From Pedosphaera parvula Ellin514 (GTDB taxonomy: Bacteria > Verrucomicrobiota > Verrucomicrobiia > Limisphaerales > Pedosphaeraceae): a stretch of 63,365 nt of DNA. A model generated the notes under the pieces. That model had not been told where the DNA came from and searched no databases. It was given only the letters and a program-made list of their open reading frames with translations. Each line of letters opens with the position of its first letter. The first letter of the stretch is position 1. Of the stretch, positions 8,453-17,505 are shown piece after piece. A program made the position numbers and the translations under genes. The DNA is taken from NCBI RefSeq assembly GCF_000172555.1, contig NZ_ABOX02000043.1, forward strand, positions 1 through 63,365, written 5' to 3'.

Positions 8453-10532
8453 AGGAATTTTCTTTCTTTGAACCGCTTTCCGGACGCGGACTTAAGTCAG
8501 TGCAACCGCGCGCAATTCTGTCGGGTAATTGCGCTCTCGCCAGGCATCGATTCCTCCCAACAATGCCATTTATCGTTCCCTGCGTTTTTGACGCCTTTTG
8601 GATTTCTGCCAGGCCATCAAGCGCCTCCAGAATGGCCCGCTGTACGACTGGCTGCGAAAGGTTGCCCATATGGCCGCCCCGCTCAAAGAGTGTCGCGCGT
8701 GCTGGTCCGAATGTGGCCTCGATCCAATCAAGATCCTCAGTCGCCAGGAGAAAATCGTTCCGGTTCGCGATGACCCGGATATTATGGTTGTCCTGTAGTT
8801 CGGCCGAATAGGTGCGCAGATCCGTGCCCCGCCTCACCGTCTCCGGATTCGCAATCTCGATGCCTCTGGCCTGGTTATAAGGACTCACAAACTTATCGAT
8901 ATAATCCCAAAAGGAGTAATGCATGATTTCCTCGTACGCGGCGTGTCGTCTTGATTTTTTGAGCGGATGTTTCAACACGCCTTGATTGTGGCGCAATTGG
9001 CTGCTGAAAATCATGTCCCGCAGCGTCAAACGGAAGCCCAGGCCGATCAGGAACCTGCTTTCAATTTCGTTGAATGGCAGGACGGACCCTGGTGCCGGGG
9101 GGTGCGCGCCCAAGGCCGCAACCTTGAGCAGCGTGTTTTCAATGTTGGCGGTTCGCTCTCCGGCGGGCCAGGCCAATGGCGCCTGGTAAAATTGGTCCAC
9201 ATTGGTGACACAGTACCGCAAACGAACCGGGGCATCGATGGCGACGTAACGGTCAAATTTGAGCAATGGAGTGTCATTGGTGGCTGCTGTCGCTGCCAGG
9301 AACAACGTCTGGAATGCTCCCATGGAGTAACCCATCAGAGCCCTTGCGCCCAGGCGATGCGGATACAATTCCTCCAAACGGCGGTCGATCTGAGTCAGTG
9401 CGACGTGCACGTCGCGCACGCCGACGGGTGGATAGGATGGAAGGTCGGTGGTCGAGGCGTGCTCCATGAATTCGGGATGGAACGTGCTGCTGATGCAGAC
9501 GGGGGAGAAACCGTTCTGGTAGAGAAGTTCGGCCAGCGCCAGCTCATTCCCGGCCAGGCGATGGGCGCCAAAACCAGGCACCAGATACACGACCGGCGCA
9601 GGGCCCGGTTGCAGCCAGAAGGTGAAGTCCAATTTCTTCCCGGTGGCGGGGATTAATACCGATCGTGTTTTGCCCAGGGCTGGAAATTCGGCGTTTGTAT
9701 AAGTGAAGAAGATGGATTGCAGCGTTTCCAGCGCCGCTTCGTCTTTGCTTCCATCCACACGCCAGTCAACCCGCCGGTTTTCGTGCCCAAAGCTCCAGGC
9801 GTATTGCAGGATCGAATATGAATCCGCCTCGGCCTGGCTGAAGCGCACGGCCCCCTCCACGGTGTCACCGAAGTTATTGGCCGCGACCCCGGAACCGATG
9901 TAGCTATAGGGGGCAAAGTAGGTCAGCGGGTTGGCGGCCATGTCCCCGACCAGGCCGGTGGCGTCCCGCCCGTCGCTCGGTCCGAAAACCGGCAGCATCA
10001 GATAACACCCCGGCTGCCAGCCCCATTTCCTGAAGGTCTGGCCAAAATCCGCGTCGTTTTTGGGCACGCCCCAGTGCGTCGCCACATCGAAGAACCCGCC
10101 CACGCCCAACACGGTGTTACACAAACAACGTTCCGTTTCCTGACTCATCCCCACCCAGTTTCCTTGCAACATGTTATTGGCGAGTCGTCCCGGATAGGTC
10201 AGGTTTTTGCCCATATTCCCAATCCCCGTGCGCACGGGCTTGGCCACCACGCGCCGATACACCTTGGAGGTCGGCCTCACCAACGACGTCATAAAACCCG
10301 TGTTGAACCCCCAAATGGCGCGATTAAAAGGCTCAATGGGATCGTTGAACCCGGACGGAAGGACGATGGAATCTCCGGCAAGGCTGGGTGGAACTGTTTG
10401 TGGCGCCCCGTTGGTTGCCGCCGGCGTGATCGGCTGCCCCAGTGCGATTTCAATCATCAGGCAGCCCACAGCGGCAATCAACGGCAGTCTGGTTCGGGGT
10501 CTCCTGTGCGATTTGTAATGTGCTGGTTCCAT
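8442..10532 (-). CDS. MlaA (VacJ) domain fused to an alpha/beta hydrolase
   Basis: About 696 aa from ATG 10532 (earlier ATGs at 10577 and 10673; the last would overlap the DoxX gene). There is an N-terminal hydrophobic leader (LIAAVGCLMIEIALG). A MlaA-like segment of about 210 aa follows: NDPIEPFNRAIWGFN, GNMGKNLTYPGRLANNMLQG, TVLGVGGFFD and GPSDGRDATGLVGD. The second half, about 370 aa, has the nucleophile elbow GYSMGA, a preceding oxyanion-type VYLVPGFG and a late His in ERGGHMG, so it looks like a serine hydrolase. MlaA proteins move phospholipid out of the outer leaflet of the outer membrane. A fused lipase/esterase could act on the extracted lipid; that is inference. Confidence 0.82.
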   Translation of the reverse strand: MEPAHYKSHRRPRTRLPLIAAVGCLMIEIALGQPITPAATNGAPQTVPPSLAGDSIVLPSGFNDPIEPFNRAIWGFNTGFMTSLVRPTSKVYRRVVAKPVRTGIGNMGKNLTYPGRLANNMLQGNWVGMSQETERCLCNTVLGVGGFFDVATHWGVPKNDADFGQTFRKWGWQPGCYLMLPVFGPSDGRDATGLVGDMAANPLTYFAPYSYIGSGVAANNFGDTVEGAVRFSQAEADSYSILQYAWSFGHENRRVDWRVDGSKDEAALETLQSIFFTYTNAEFPALGKTRSVLIPATGKKLDFTFWLQPGPAPVVYLVPGFGAHRLAGNELALAELLYQNGFSPVCISSTFHPEFMEHASTTDLPSYPPVGVRDVHVALTQIDRRLEELYPHRLGARALMGYSMGAFQTLFLAATAATNDTPLLKFDRYVAIDAPVRLRYCVTNVDQFYQAPLAWPAGERTANIENTLLKVAALGAHPPAPGSVLPFNEIESRFLIGLGFRLTLRDMIFSSQLRHNQGVLKHPLKKSRRHAAYEEIMHYSFWDYIDKFVSPYNQARGIEIANPETVRRGTDLRTYSAELQDNHNIRVIANRNDFLLATEDLDWIEATFGPARATLFERGGHMGNLSQPVVQRAILEALDGLAEIQKASKTQGTINGIVGRNRCLARAQLPDRIARGCTDLSPRPESGSKKENSYEN

Positions 10533-10629
10533 AGGTTCGGTGCGATGGCTTTGGTCAGGTTGTGGGTGATTTGTCATTCCACCTGCCGCCCGGCGCGGTG
10601 GAGAAGGTCTGAAGGGGTTTGATCCAGAA

Positions 10630-11094
10630 TCAGGTTCGTAATTGCTTTTCTTTTGGTGATGGCACCAGCGCATCCAGCGAGAATCGTCCGCCGCCCATGA
10701 ACACGAGCGTCATTACGGCAAGCGTGTAAAGAATTGCCAGTTGTGGATCGCGACTGGCCAGCAGGTTCTGAAGAATGGCACCACTGAGGGCACAGACTAG
10801 CAATGCGGCATTTATTCGTGTGAACAGTCCAACGACGATAAACAATGAGCAGATTAACTGCACGAGTGTTGCCGCAACCGCCGACCCGAGTGGCGCTGGG
10901 AAGCGCATTCCTGCTACTTCCTCGGCCAATTTCCAGGGCGTGCCGTGCTGGAGATAGGCAATCCAGCCTTCCATTTTATGGAAACCATGGATGTAAAATA
11001 TCATCAGCCCCGCCGAAACTCGGAAGAAAAGATGTCCGAGGCTTGCAGCTGTGCCGCTTGGTTCCACCGTCATGGACTTTTTAACCAGATCCAT
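10630..11094 (-). CDS. DoxX-family membrane protein
   Basis: 154 aa from ATG 11094. The open frame extends to 11580, but that part overlaps the amidohydrolase gene. It has four hydrophobic segments: LFFRVSAGLMIFYIHG, LGSAVAATLVQLICSLFIVVG, AALLVCALSGAILQNLL and ILYTLAVMTLVFMGGGRFSLD. The layout and the GGGRFSLD ending are typical of DoxX/DoxD inner-membrane proteins, which are linked to quinone and redox stress functions in several bacteria. It begins 7 nt after the amidohydrolase stop, same operon. Confidence 0.88.
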   Translation of the reverse strand: MDLVKKSMTVEPSGTAASLGHLFFRVSAGLMIFYIHGFHKMEGWIAYLQHGTPWKLAEEVAGMRFPAPLGSAVAATLVQLICSLFIVVGLFTRINAALLVCALSGAILQNLLASRDPQLAILYTLAVMTLVFMGGGRFSLDALVPSPKEKQLRT

Positions 11095-11101
11095 AAATAC
11101 C

Positions 11102-12997
11102 TTAAAAGGCGAAACAGTCGCAACCCAACCCGAAGAAGTCGGCGTATTGGTTGCGGGCCATCTCGGCGGCGGTAAAGAGTTGTTTAAGCGCATGACCGCA
11201 ACCGTGTTGATGGCAATCGGCGCTGTGGCGGTGCTGCTCAACCGGGACTCCGGCCCGCGCGGCCTTGCGGATGTCCAGCGGCGCGCCGTAACCACCGAAG
11301 ATCTTAATCGGCGACCATTCCGGCAACACCGGAATCGACGGTGGCGCGTGAGAAACAAACTCGTCCGTGGCGTGAACAATCCTACCACCAACAACCGTAA
11401 GAACGGATTCGATACCTTTGATCTGATCCTCCGGCACAGAGAAATAATCTTCAGTGAGCACGGCGAAATCAGCCAATTGGCCAGGCGCAATTGCTCCTTT
11501 TCTGCCGCTCTCGCTTGAAAACCAACTGCTGCCCTGAGTATAGAGCCGAAGCGCTTCTTCGCGCGAGAGCCGGTTCGCATCGGGATACATGGAAACTCCG
11601 CCTACGGTTTTGCCGGTCACCATCCAATAGAGCGAGACCCATGGATTGTAACTGGCGACACGCGTGGCATCGGTGCCCGCGCCGACCGGAATGCCGAGCT
11701 TCAACATCTTCCGCACGGGTGGCGTGTGCTCGGCGGCTTCCTTCCCGTAACGATTGATGAAGTATTCACCTTGAAACGCCATGCGATGTTGAATGGCAAT
11801 ACCGCCACCCAAAGCCCTGACGCGTTCCAGGTTGCGGTCGGAAATGGTTTCGCAATGGTCGAAGAACCAGTTCAAACCTTTGAACGGCACTTCGCGATTG
11901 ACTTCCTCGAAGACGTTCAGGAAACGCGTGATGCTCTCGTCATAGGTCGCGTGCAGGCGGAACGGCCATTTGTTGGTGGCCAGCAGCGATACAACTCCCT
12001 TCAATTCGCTTTCCAGCGTTTCGGGAAGATTGGGGCGAGGTTCGAGAAAGTCTTCAAAATCCGCTGCTGAAAACACAAGCATTTCCCCTGCGCCATTGCA
12101 CCGGAAGAAGTCGTCGCCCCTGCCCGGCCCCGTCATCCTGATCCAGCGCGAGAAATCCTCCATTTCCTGCTTCGGTTTTTGCGTGAAGAGATTGTAGGCG
12201 ATACGAAGCGTCATCTCGCCCCGCTTGTGCAGTTCTTCGATGATCGCGTAGTCTTCCGGGTAATTTTGAAATCCGCCGCCCGCGTCAATGATGCTGGTGA
12301 GACCGAGCCGGTTTAGTTCGCGCATGAAGTGACGCGTGGAATTCATTTGATGTTCCGGCGGAAGCTTCGGTCCTTTGGCAAGCGTCGCATAAAGAATTGT
12401 GGCATTCGGCCGCGCGATGAGCAGGCCGGTTGGATTGCCTTGGTGGTCACGCTGGATTTCACCGCCCGGCGGATTGGGAGTATCCTTGGTATAACCGCAG
12501 GCACGCAGCGCGGCCTGATTCAGCAGGGCTCTGCAATACAGGTGCAGAATGAAGACCGGCGTGTTCGGGGCGGCATCATTGATCTCCTGCAGTGTGGGCA
12601 TTCGGCGTTCGGCAAATTGAAACTCGCTCCATCCACCAACAATACGAACCCACTGCCCAGGTGGTGTGCGTTGCGCCTGTTCCCGCAACATCCGCAAACC
12701 GTCAGCCAGGGAAGGCACTCCGTCCCAGCGCAGCTCCATATTATAATTCAAGCCGCCGCGAATAACATGCAGGTGCGAATCGTTTAGTCCCGGAACGACT
12801 CTCCTTCCTTTCAGGTCGATGGCTTTCGTTCCAGGTTGGCGTTGAGAGTCGGCAGCAGCATCTACTGCCACAATGCGACCGTCTTTAACCAGGACACTAC
12901 TGGCGTTAGGATGCTTCGAATCGAGGGTTGTGATACGGCCATTAAATAAGAACAAGTCGGCGTTGGTTGTTGTGCTCATGTTTTTCCATTGGTTCAT
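11102..12997 (-). CDS. YtcJ-like amidohydrolase (amidohydrolase 3)
   Basis: 631 aa; a start at M7 (12979) is equally possible. The metal-site motif is VVPGLNDSHLH (about residues 68-78). Later ligands fit RLHATYDES, FFDHCET and GAGTDATR, followed by the closing GAIAPGQLADFAVL strand of the family. These are metal-dependent hydrolases of amide/cyclic substrates in a TIM barrel. Substrate unknown. The tail is rich in His and Cys (HRHSADCHQHGCGH) and ends GCDCFAF, which may bind metal. It lies between the ABM monooxygenase and DoxX genes with very short gaps. Confidence 0.9.
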   Translation of the reverse strand: MNQWKNMSTTTNADLFLFNGRITTLDSKHPNASSVLVKDGRIVAVDAAADSQRQPGTKAIDLKGRRVVPGLNDSHLHVIRGGLNYNMELRWDGVPSLADGLRMLREQAQRTPPGQWVRIVGGWSEFQFAERRMPTLQEINDAAPNTPVFILHLYCRALLNQAALRACGYTKDTPNPPGGEIQRDHQGNPTGLLIARPNATILYATLAKGPKLPPEHQMNSTRHFMRELNRLGLTSIIDAGGGFQNYPEDYAIIEELHKRGEMTLRIAYNLFTQKPKQEMEDFSRWIRMTGPGRGDDFFRCNGAGEMLVFSAADFEDFLEPRPNLPETLESELKGVVSLLATNKWPFRLHATYDESITRFLNVFEEVNREVPFKGLNWFFDHCETISDRNLERVRALGGGIAIQHRMAFQGEYFINRYGKEAAEHTPPVRKMLKLGIPVGAGTDATRVASYNPWVSLYWMVTGKTVGGVSMYPDANRLSREEALRLYTQGSSWFSSESGRKGAIAPGQLADFAVLTEDYFSVPEDQIKGIESVLTVVGGRIVHATDEFVSHAPPSIPVLPEWSPIKIFGGYGAPLDIRKAARAGVPVEQHRHSADCHQHGCGHALKQLFTAAEMARNQYADFFGLGCDCFAF

Positions 12998-13006
12998 TTA
13001 TTTTGG

Positions 13007-13549
13007 TTACAGCCAGCCCCGGGCAACTCGGACCAGCAAAGGCATCGCTCCCCAGGTGAGGATAATTACGATGCCAAGGGCAACTACTCCGGCGAAAATT
13101 AAAGGCGGAACACCCTGTGCCAGCAACGGACTCAGCACGGCAGGCACAGCCATGCTCACCGGCCATACGGCAACCCAGGTGAGGAATGCCATCTTCCATC
13201 GCGGCGGCGGCTTCTGTGGAGAGCGAAACCAGGCTTCCAGTCCCGTGATCTCTCGATGTTCAGGCTCTCCTTCGGTCAATGGTTGGATGCGTTCGTTCCA
13301 CTCCTTGAATATTGAAGACTCATAGAATGCGTCGCGCTCGTGTTCATTGGTAAAAGTCCGGAGAATTCCATACTCACGAGACTCAGAACCGGGGGATGGC
13401 ACGATCATGTTTGCCCCCTGCACTCCGCGGTGTGCAAATGAACTCTTTAAGAACTGCCGAAGCGCTGCCTCGAATTCTGTTTCGCAACCGGGTTTCACCC
13501 GTCGCGTGATTGCAACGTGAATGGGGCAGGTTTTGTTTGGTGCATTCAT
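13007..13549 (-). CDS. Antibiotic biosynthesis monooxygenase (ABM)-domain membrane protein
   Basis: About 180 aa from ATG 13549 (MNAPNKTCPIHVAITRRVKP); the longer frame from 13684 overlaps the porin gene. Residues 9-100 form a ferredoxin-like ABM domain (VAITRRVKPGCETEFEAAL, REYGILRTFTNEHERDAFYE). Two TM helices follow (WKMAFLTWVAVWPVSMAVPAV, IFAGVVALGIVIILTWGAM). ABM proteins with a membrane tail are common in soil bacteria; enzymatic activity is not proven for them. It starts 8 nt after the porin stop. Confidence 0.85.
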   Translation of the reverse strand: MNAPNKTCPIHVAITRRVKPGCETEFEAALRQFLKSSFAHRGVQGANMIVPSPGSESREYGILRTFTNEHERDAFYESSIFKEWNERIQPLTEGEPEHREITGLEAWFRSPQKPPPRWKMAFLTWVAVWPVSMAVPAVLSPLLAQGVPPLIFAGVVALGIVIILTWGAMPLLVRVARGWL

Positions 13550-13557
13550 GCGGTTCT

Positions 13558-14955
13558 TTAAAAGAGAAAACTGAGAGTCGTTGAGACGTAATTCACATCG
13601 TGCCCCCCGGCCGCATGCACGTAGTTTCCCGTGAAGAAGTGGACGTAGGACGCGGCGAAACTCACATGCCTTTGGATTCGCCACTCCAGATTTGCGTCGA
13701 GTGCTGTTCCGACGTAGAGGGAGTCTGTGTGCAGGGCCGGAATGGCAATGAAACCAGGAACCGCATAAACGGCATCGTTTCGTGAATAACGCCAGAATAC
13801 ATCCACCCCTCCATTGAGAGACACGCTCCGGGTCAGATTGAGCGCAACATTCGGATGAACATCGATGATATTTTGAGGGCGCAGAAGACTTGCATCATTA
13901 AAATAGCCGGATTTGAAGAAGAGCGCGTTGAAGGTTTCCTGCCGCCCATCGTTCTTGTTTCCATCCCCACTCGTGACGTCTGCCTTCAAGCCGAGCCTTG
14001 GCGCAAAGGTCACATCCCAGGTGTAACCTCCATCCAGGCTCGCCGTCCAGGCCAGGATTGAATCATGTCCGAAGCTTCCTACCTGCAGGACTTCTTCAGC
14101 ATTCCAATCCCAGTGATTCCAATACCCAAATTCCCTCGCGCCAAACGAATGTCTTTTCTCTTCGCCACTTCCGGAAGCATACCTTGCATGGTCGTTCTTG
14201 ATGCCGAGATAGTAAAAATCGAGGCCGAGTTTGTGCGGCGTATCGAACCAGTGCGTGACATACAATCCCCAAAAGGTGGTCGAGTGATTCTCACCGTCAA
14301 AATGGCCCGAATCCCTGACGGGCTGCGTAAGAAATGCAGTGGCTTCCCATAGTGGCCGTGAATAAAGCATCTCGAATCCATCAAATCTGAATGGAATGTT
14401 TGGGGCTGCCCGTGTTGCAACGAGCCGCCCCGATCCGAAACTCATGCCGAAGCGACCCGCACGCAGAGTGAGGTGCTGGTCATAGGTCAGCAAAGGCGTC
14501 ACATCAGCGAAGGCGAACTGGAGGTCAATTGGATTATCCTGCACTGGAGGTGCAGGTTCGCTCTCACCTGCAATCACCCCGGAGATCCCTTCCGCAAAGA
14601 TGCGAAAGTGATCTCCAAGATGAAGGTCGCTTTGTAGCGTAATCCGCTGGAGCCAGTAGGAATCCGGCCCTGAATCAATGCCGAAGTTAACATCGTGCGT
14701 GCTCTCAAAGCGCTCACGCAGCTCTCCCCCAAAGCTCAGATACCAACTCGAATCATCCCGGCGGAGTGGAATATATTTGATTGGATCAAAAATATCACCA
14801 CGATTGGCCTCATTGGTCAGGCAGGAATAATTCTCGTCGAATCGCAATACCTTAAAGGCAGGCGGTGGAATTGAAGTTTCTTTTACCATGTCATCTGCTG
14901 GTGCGACTGATGGCAAAGCCAGCAGTAACGAGGTGAGCCAAATCAACCGCCTCAT
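13558..14955 (-). CDS. Outer-membrane porin, alginate-export-like
   Basis: About 465 aa from ATG 14955, which starts a clear signal peptide (MRRLIWLTSLLLALPSVAPA). The mature part has alternating beta strands: SSWYLSFGGELRERFESTHD, YWLQRITLQSDLHLGDHFRI, LTLRAGRFGMSFGSGRLVATR. It ends in NYVSTTLSFLF, with the C-terminal Phe typical of outer-membrane barrels. The pattern matches the alginate_exp barrel family. It probably forms a substrate-selective channel; the substrate is unknown. Its ATG lies 1 nt beyond the stop of the M17_N-like gene, so the two are tightly coupled. Confidence 0.85.
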   Translation of the reverse strand: MRRLIWLTSLLLALPSVAPADDMVKETSIPPPAFKVLRFDENYSCLTNEANRGDIFDPIKYIPLRRDDSSWYLSFGGELRERFESTHDVNFGIDSGPDSYWLQRITLQSDLHLGDHFRIFAEGISGVIAGESEPAPPVQDNPIDLQFAFADVTPLLTYDQHLTLRAGRFGMSFGSGRLVATRAAPNIPFRFDGFEMLYSRPLWEATAFLTQPVRDSGHFDGENHSTTFWGLYVTHWFDTPHKLGLDFYYLGIKNDHARYASGSGEEKRHSFGAREFGYWNHWDWNAEEVLQVGSFGHDSILAWTASLDGGYTWDVTFAPRLGLKADVTSGDGNKNDGRQETFNALFFKSGYFNDASLLRPQNIIDVHPNVALNLTRSVSLNGGVDVFWRYSRNDAVYAVPGFIAIPALHTDSLYVGTALDANLEWRIQRHVSFAASYVHFFTGNYVHAAGGHDVNYVSTTLSFLF

Positions 14956-14956
14956 G

Positions 14957-15688
14957 TCATTTATTAGTCGATGTGTAGGGCGCAGAGCTTCGCTTGGCGA
15001 GTTCGGCCGTGGTTGATTCAATACCCGCACCAACCTGCTTTACCGCATCGTCGAAGAAGGCCGGTCCGGCTTCCACTACGAGGTCCTCGACACTGAACTG
15101 CGGAGCAAGCCCTTGCGCCTGCAAACGCTTCTCTGTGTCGTACGCAGCCAGCAGTTGTTCGACGAAGACGCGGTCGCCTTCGCCAACTGCAATCGCCGAG
15201 TTGCCTTCGTCGCGAATCACGGGCGCCCACGCAACATGTTTGGCCTTGAGTCGAACTGCTTCGCGTGCGGCAATGCGGCCGACCACCTTTAAGGCATCCA
15301 ATGACAAGTCCTTCTCCTCCCCCAATCCAATCACCATGAAACGCATTGCCGGAATCGAGCCTTTGGACGGTGTGAAGAGAACCGTCTCGCCGAGTTCCCC
15401 GACAAATTCGCCTCGGTTCCGCAGAGAGGAGAGAATTCCGCTTAGCTTCCCATCAGTCTCCTTGGCCGCGCCTTGGTAAGTGTCTCCAGAAGCCTTATGC
15501 TTGAAGAGGCAGATCATTTGCAAGTCAGCAGGCTCCATATAAGGGCCTACCATCTTGATGGATACTTTGATGCCAAGCGGCCTGGTGGAAAATACATTTT
15601 CCTTTGGCATCACGCCCGTGTCGGCAGCACACGCGACCGTGAGCAGCAGGGCATATGTAAGACTGGCCAGAGTTAATTTGCTTTTCAT
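14957..15688 (-). CDS. Secreted protein with M17 leucyl-aminopeptidase N-terminal domain only
   Basis: 243 aa with a signal peptide (LTLASLTYALLLTVACAAD). The rest resembles the macro-like N-terminal domain of M17 leucyl aminopeptidases (GKLSGILSSLRNRGEFVGEL, MRFMVIGLGEEKDLSLDALK, AAREAVRLKAKHVAWAP). The catalytic domain with its two metal ions is absent: the full enzyme is about 480-500 aa. The protein is therefore probably a non-enzymatic periplasmic binding or regulatory protein. Its ATG overlaps the isochorismatase stop by 4 nt (ATGA). Confidence 0.8.
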   Translation of the reverse strand: MKSKLTLASLTYALLLTVACAADTGVMPKENVFSTRPLGIKVSIKMVGPYMEPADLQMICLFKHKASGDTYQGAAKETDGKLSGILSSLRNRGEFVGELGETVLFTPSKGSIPAMRFMVIGLGEEKDLSLDALKVVGRIAAREAVRLKAKHVAWAPVIRDEGNSAIAVGEGDRVFVEQLLAAYDTEKRLQAQGLAPQFSVEDLVVEAGPAFFDDAVKQVGAGIESTTAELAKRSSAPYTSTNK

Positions 15689-16401
15689 CGCGCTCCATCT
15701 CGAACGGTTATGAGTTGAGGTGTTGCTGGCTGCACCTTCTTGGGCACGATCTGTGGTTTCTTCGCCGATTGGGGCGCATGGTGGACCATCGTGTAGGCAT
15801 ATTCCACTCCCACGCCATAAGCGCCTCCCTGCTGTTTGAGCAATGCCATCAGGTTGTCATAATGCTCATGTTTTGCCCAATCCCGCTGCCATTCGAGCAA
15901 AGCCGGAATCGTTGTGAGGCGCACCGCGCCGGCTTGAACCATGCGAGACAACGCTGCCTCCTGCGCCGCTGGTGAAGTAGCACCGCAGCAATCTTCGACA
16001 ACATAGATGTTATAACCTGCGGCCAGCATTTCGATGGTCGGCCAGGTCACGCAGACTTCGGTCCACAAGCCGGTCATGATGATGTTTTTGCGCCCAGTGG
16101 CTTCAATGGCCTTGCGGAAACCGGCGTCGTCCCAGGAGTTCATGGAGGTGCGCTCCACGACCTGCTGGCCGGGAAACACATCCAGCAGTTGTGGCCATAT
16201 GTAACCACTGAACGACTCAGTCTCGACAGCGGTCAATACAGCCGGCACGTCGAATTCCTTTGCAACCTTCGCAAGCAGTGTGACGTTGTTGATCAATGAA
16301 GCCCGTTCAATGCTCGACACGCCGAAGGTCATCTGCGGCTGATGGTCAATGAACACGATGGCGCTATCCTGCGGCGTGAACAGTTTATGATAATTAGGCA
16401 T
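15685..16401 (-). CDS. Isochorismatase-like cysteine hydrolase (YcaC type)
   Basis: 238 aa. Residues 1-185 match the isochorismatase-like hydrolase fold: SAIVFIDHQPQMTF carries the catalytic Asp, and MTGLWTEVCVTWPTIEMLA carries the nucleophilic Cys with the preceding cis-peptide region. The closest style is E. coli YcaC, a hydrolase of unknown substrate. The last 40 residues are an extra Pro/Lys/Gln-rich tail. It overlaps the M17_N-like gene by 4 nt. A degraded copy of its N-terminus lies at 17,387. Confidence 0.92.
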   Translation of the reverse strand: MPNYHKLFTPQDSAIVFIDHQPQMTFGVSSIERASLINNVTLLAKVAKEFDVPAVLTAVETESFSGYIWPQLLDVFPGQQVVERTSMNSWDDAGFRKAIEATGRKNIIMTGLWTEVCVTWPTIEMLAAGYNIYVVEDCCGATSPAAQEAALSRMVQAGAVRLTTIPALLEWQRDWAKHEHYDNLMALLKQQGGAYGVGVEYAYTMVHHAPQSAKKPQIVPKKVQPATPQLITVRDGAR

Positions 16402-16540
16402 GGTCTGATTCTTTCTATGTTTTTGTTGATGTTTGGTTGTGTGAGGAAATGATTGTTATCCTGGATTGTTTGAGCCGGCGGCGCGCATTCGGCGAACTTT
16501 CAACGGATTGTGCGCCATGGAATTGGTTGCGACTTCCCGC

Positions 16541-17365
16541 TCACGACTGGATGAAAGCGAGAAGGTCCGCGTTGAGTTTGTCTTTGTGCGTATCGGTGAT
16601 GCCGTGCGGCGCGCCCGGGTAAACAATCAGCTTCGCGCCTTTTACAAGCCTTGCAGAAGCGCGGCCAGCTACATCAATGGGGACGACCTGGTCATCGTCG
16701 CCATGAATGACAAGCGTCGGGACGTCGAACTTTTTCAGATCCTCGGTGAAGTCGGTTTCCGAAAAAGCCTTGATGCATTCGTAAGTATTTTTGTGGCCAC
16801 CCATCATGCCCTGCAACCACCATGAGTCGATCATGCCTTGAGAAACCTTTGCCCCAGGCCGGTTGAAGCCGAAGAACGGACCGCTGGCCACTTCCCTGAA
16901 GAACTGTGAACGATCTGCAAGAAATGCGGCGCGGAATCCATCGAAAACCTCGATTGGCAGTCCGACGGAATTGGCTGGCGTCTTCAGCATCAATGGCGGA
17001 ACTGAAGAAATGAGCACAGCCTTGGCAACCCGTTTTGTGCCATGCCGTCCGATATAGCGTGCCACCTCACCCCCGCCGGTCGAAAAACCCACCAACACTG
17101 CTTCTTTCAAGTCGAGCTTTTCCATGAGCGCAGCAAGGTCGTCGGCGTAGGTGTTCATGTCATTGCCCCCCGAAGGCTGGCTGGATCGGCCATGACCCCG
17201 GCGATCATGCGCGACGCAGCGATAGCCCCTGGAAGCGAGGAAAAACATCTGCGACTCCCAACTGTCCGAACTCAGCGGCCAGCCATGACTGAAAACGACT
17301 GGCTTACCAGCGCCCCAGTCTTTGAAATATATTTGTGTGCCGTCCTTGGTAGTGATCGTGTTCAT
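16541..17365 (-). CDS. Alpha/beta hydrolase, non-haem chloroperoxidase-like
   Basis: 274 aa, full family length. The order is [14 protein letters not shown] (oxyanion loop), nucleophile elbow [18 protein letters not shown] with the acid, and PGAPHGI with the catalytic His. This is the cofactor-free perhydrolase/esterase subfamily often annotated as non-haem chloroperoxidase. The physiological activity is probably ester hydrolysis. It is the first intact gene of the long minus-strand run. A 139-nt gap separates it from the isochorismatase-like gene. Confidence 0.92.
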   Translation of the reverse strand: MNTITTKDGTQIYFKDWGAGKPVVFSHGWPLSSDSWESQMFFLASRGYRCVAHDRRGHGRSSQPSGGNDMNTYADDLAALMEKLDLKEAVLVGFSTGGGEVARYIGRHGTKRVAKAVLISSVPPLMLKTPANSVGLPIEVFDGFRAAFLADRSQFFREVASGPFFGFNRPGAKVSQGMIDSWWLQGMMGGHKNTYECIKAFSETDFTEDLKKFDVPTLVIHGDDDQVVPIDVAGRASARLVKGAKLIVYPGAPHGITDTHKDKLNADLLAFIQS

Positions 17366-17386
17366 TGGAGATCTTCCTTTGTGCGT

Positions 17387-17505
17387 TATTCTTGTGCTTT
17401 CAAGAGATTCAACTGCGCTTCCGGGTTGTTGAGCAGGTCGTGCCGATGAATGCTTGCAACACCTGAAGACATCTGCGGCCGGTGATCATTGAAAATGACC
17501 GCACA
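17387..17505 (-). pseudogene. Degraded N-terminal fragment of an isochorismatase-like gene
   Basis: The minus-strand frame ending in TAA at 17387 reads [19 protein letters not shown] then [20 protein letters not shown]. It aligns with residues about 13-46 of the intact isochorismatase-like protein at 15,685 (SAIVFIDHQPQMTFGVSSIE), with the catalytic Asp position kept as ND. No start codon and no catalytic Cys part. It looks like the residue of a duplication or of a replaced copy upstream of the hydrolase gene. Confidence 0.65.

Noticed and set aside
10630-11580. 316-aa version of the DoxX gene
   Set aside because: The first 162 codons lie over the amidohydrolase coding sequence and have no homology; DoxX begins at 11,094.
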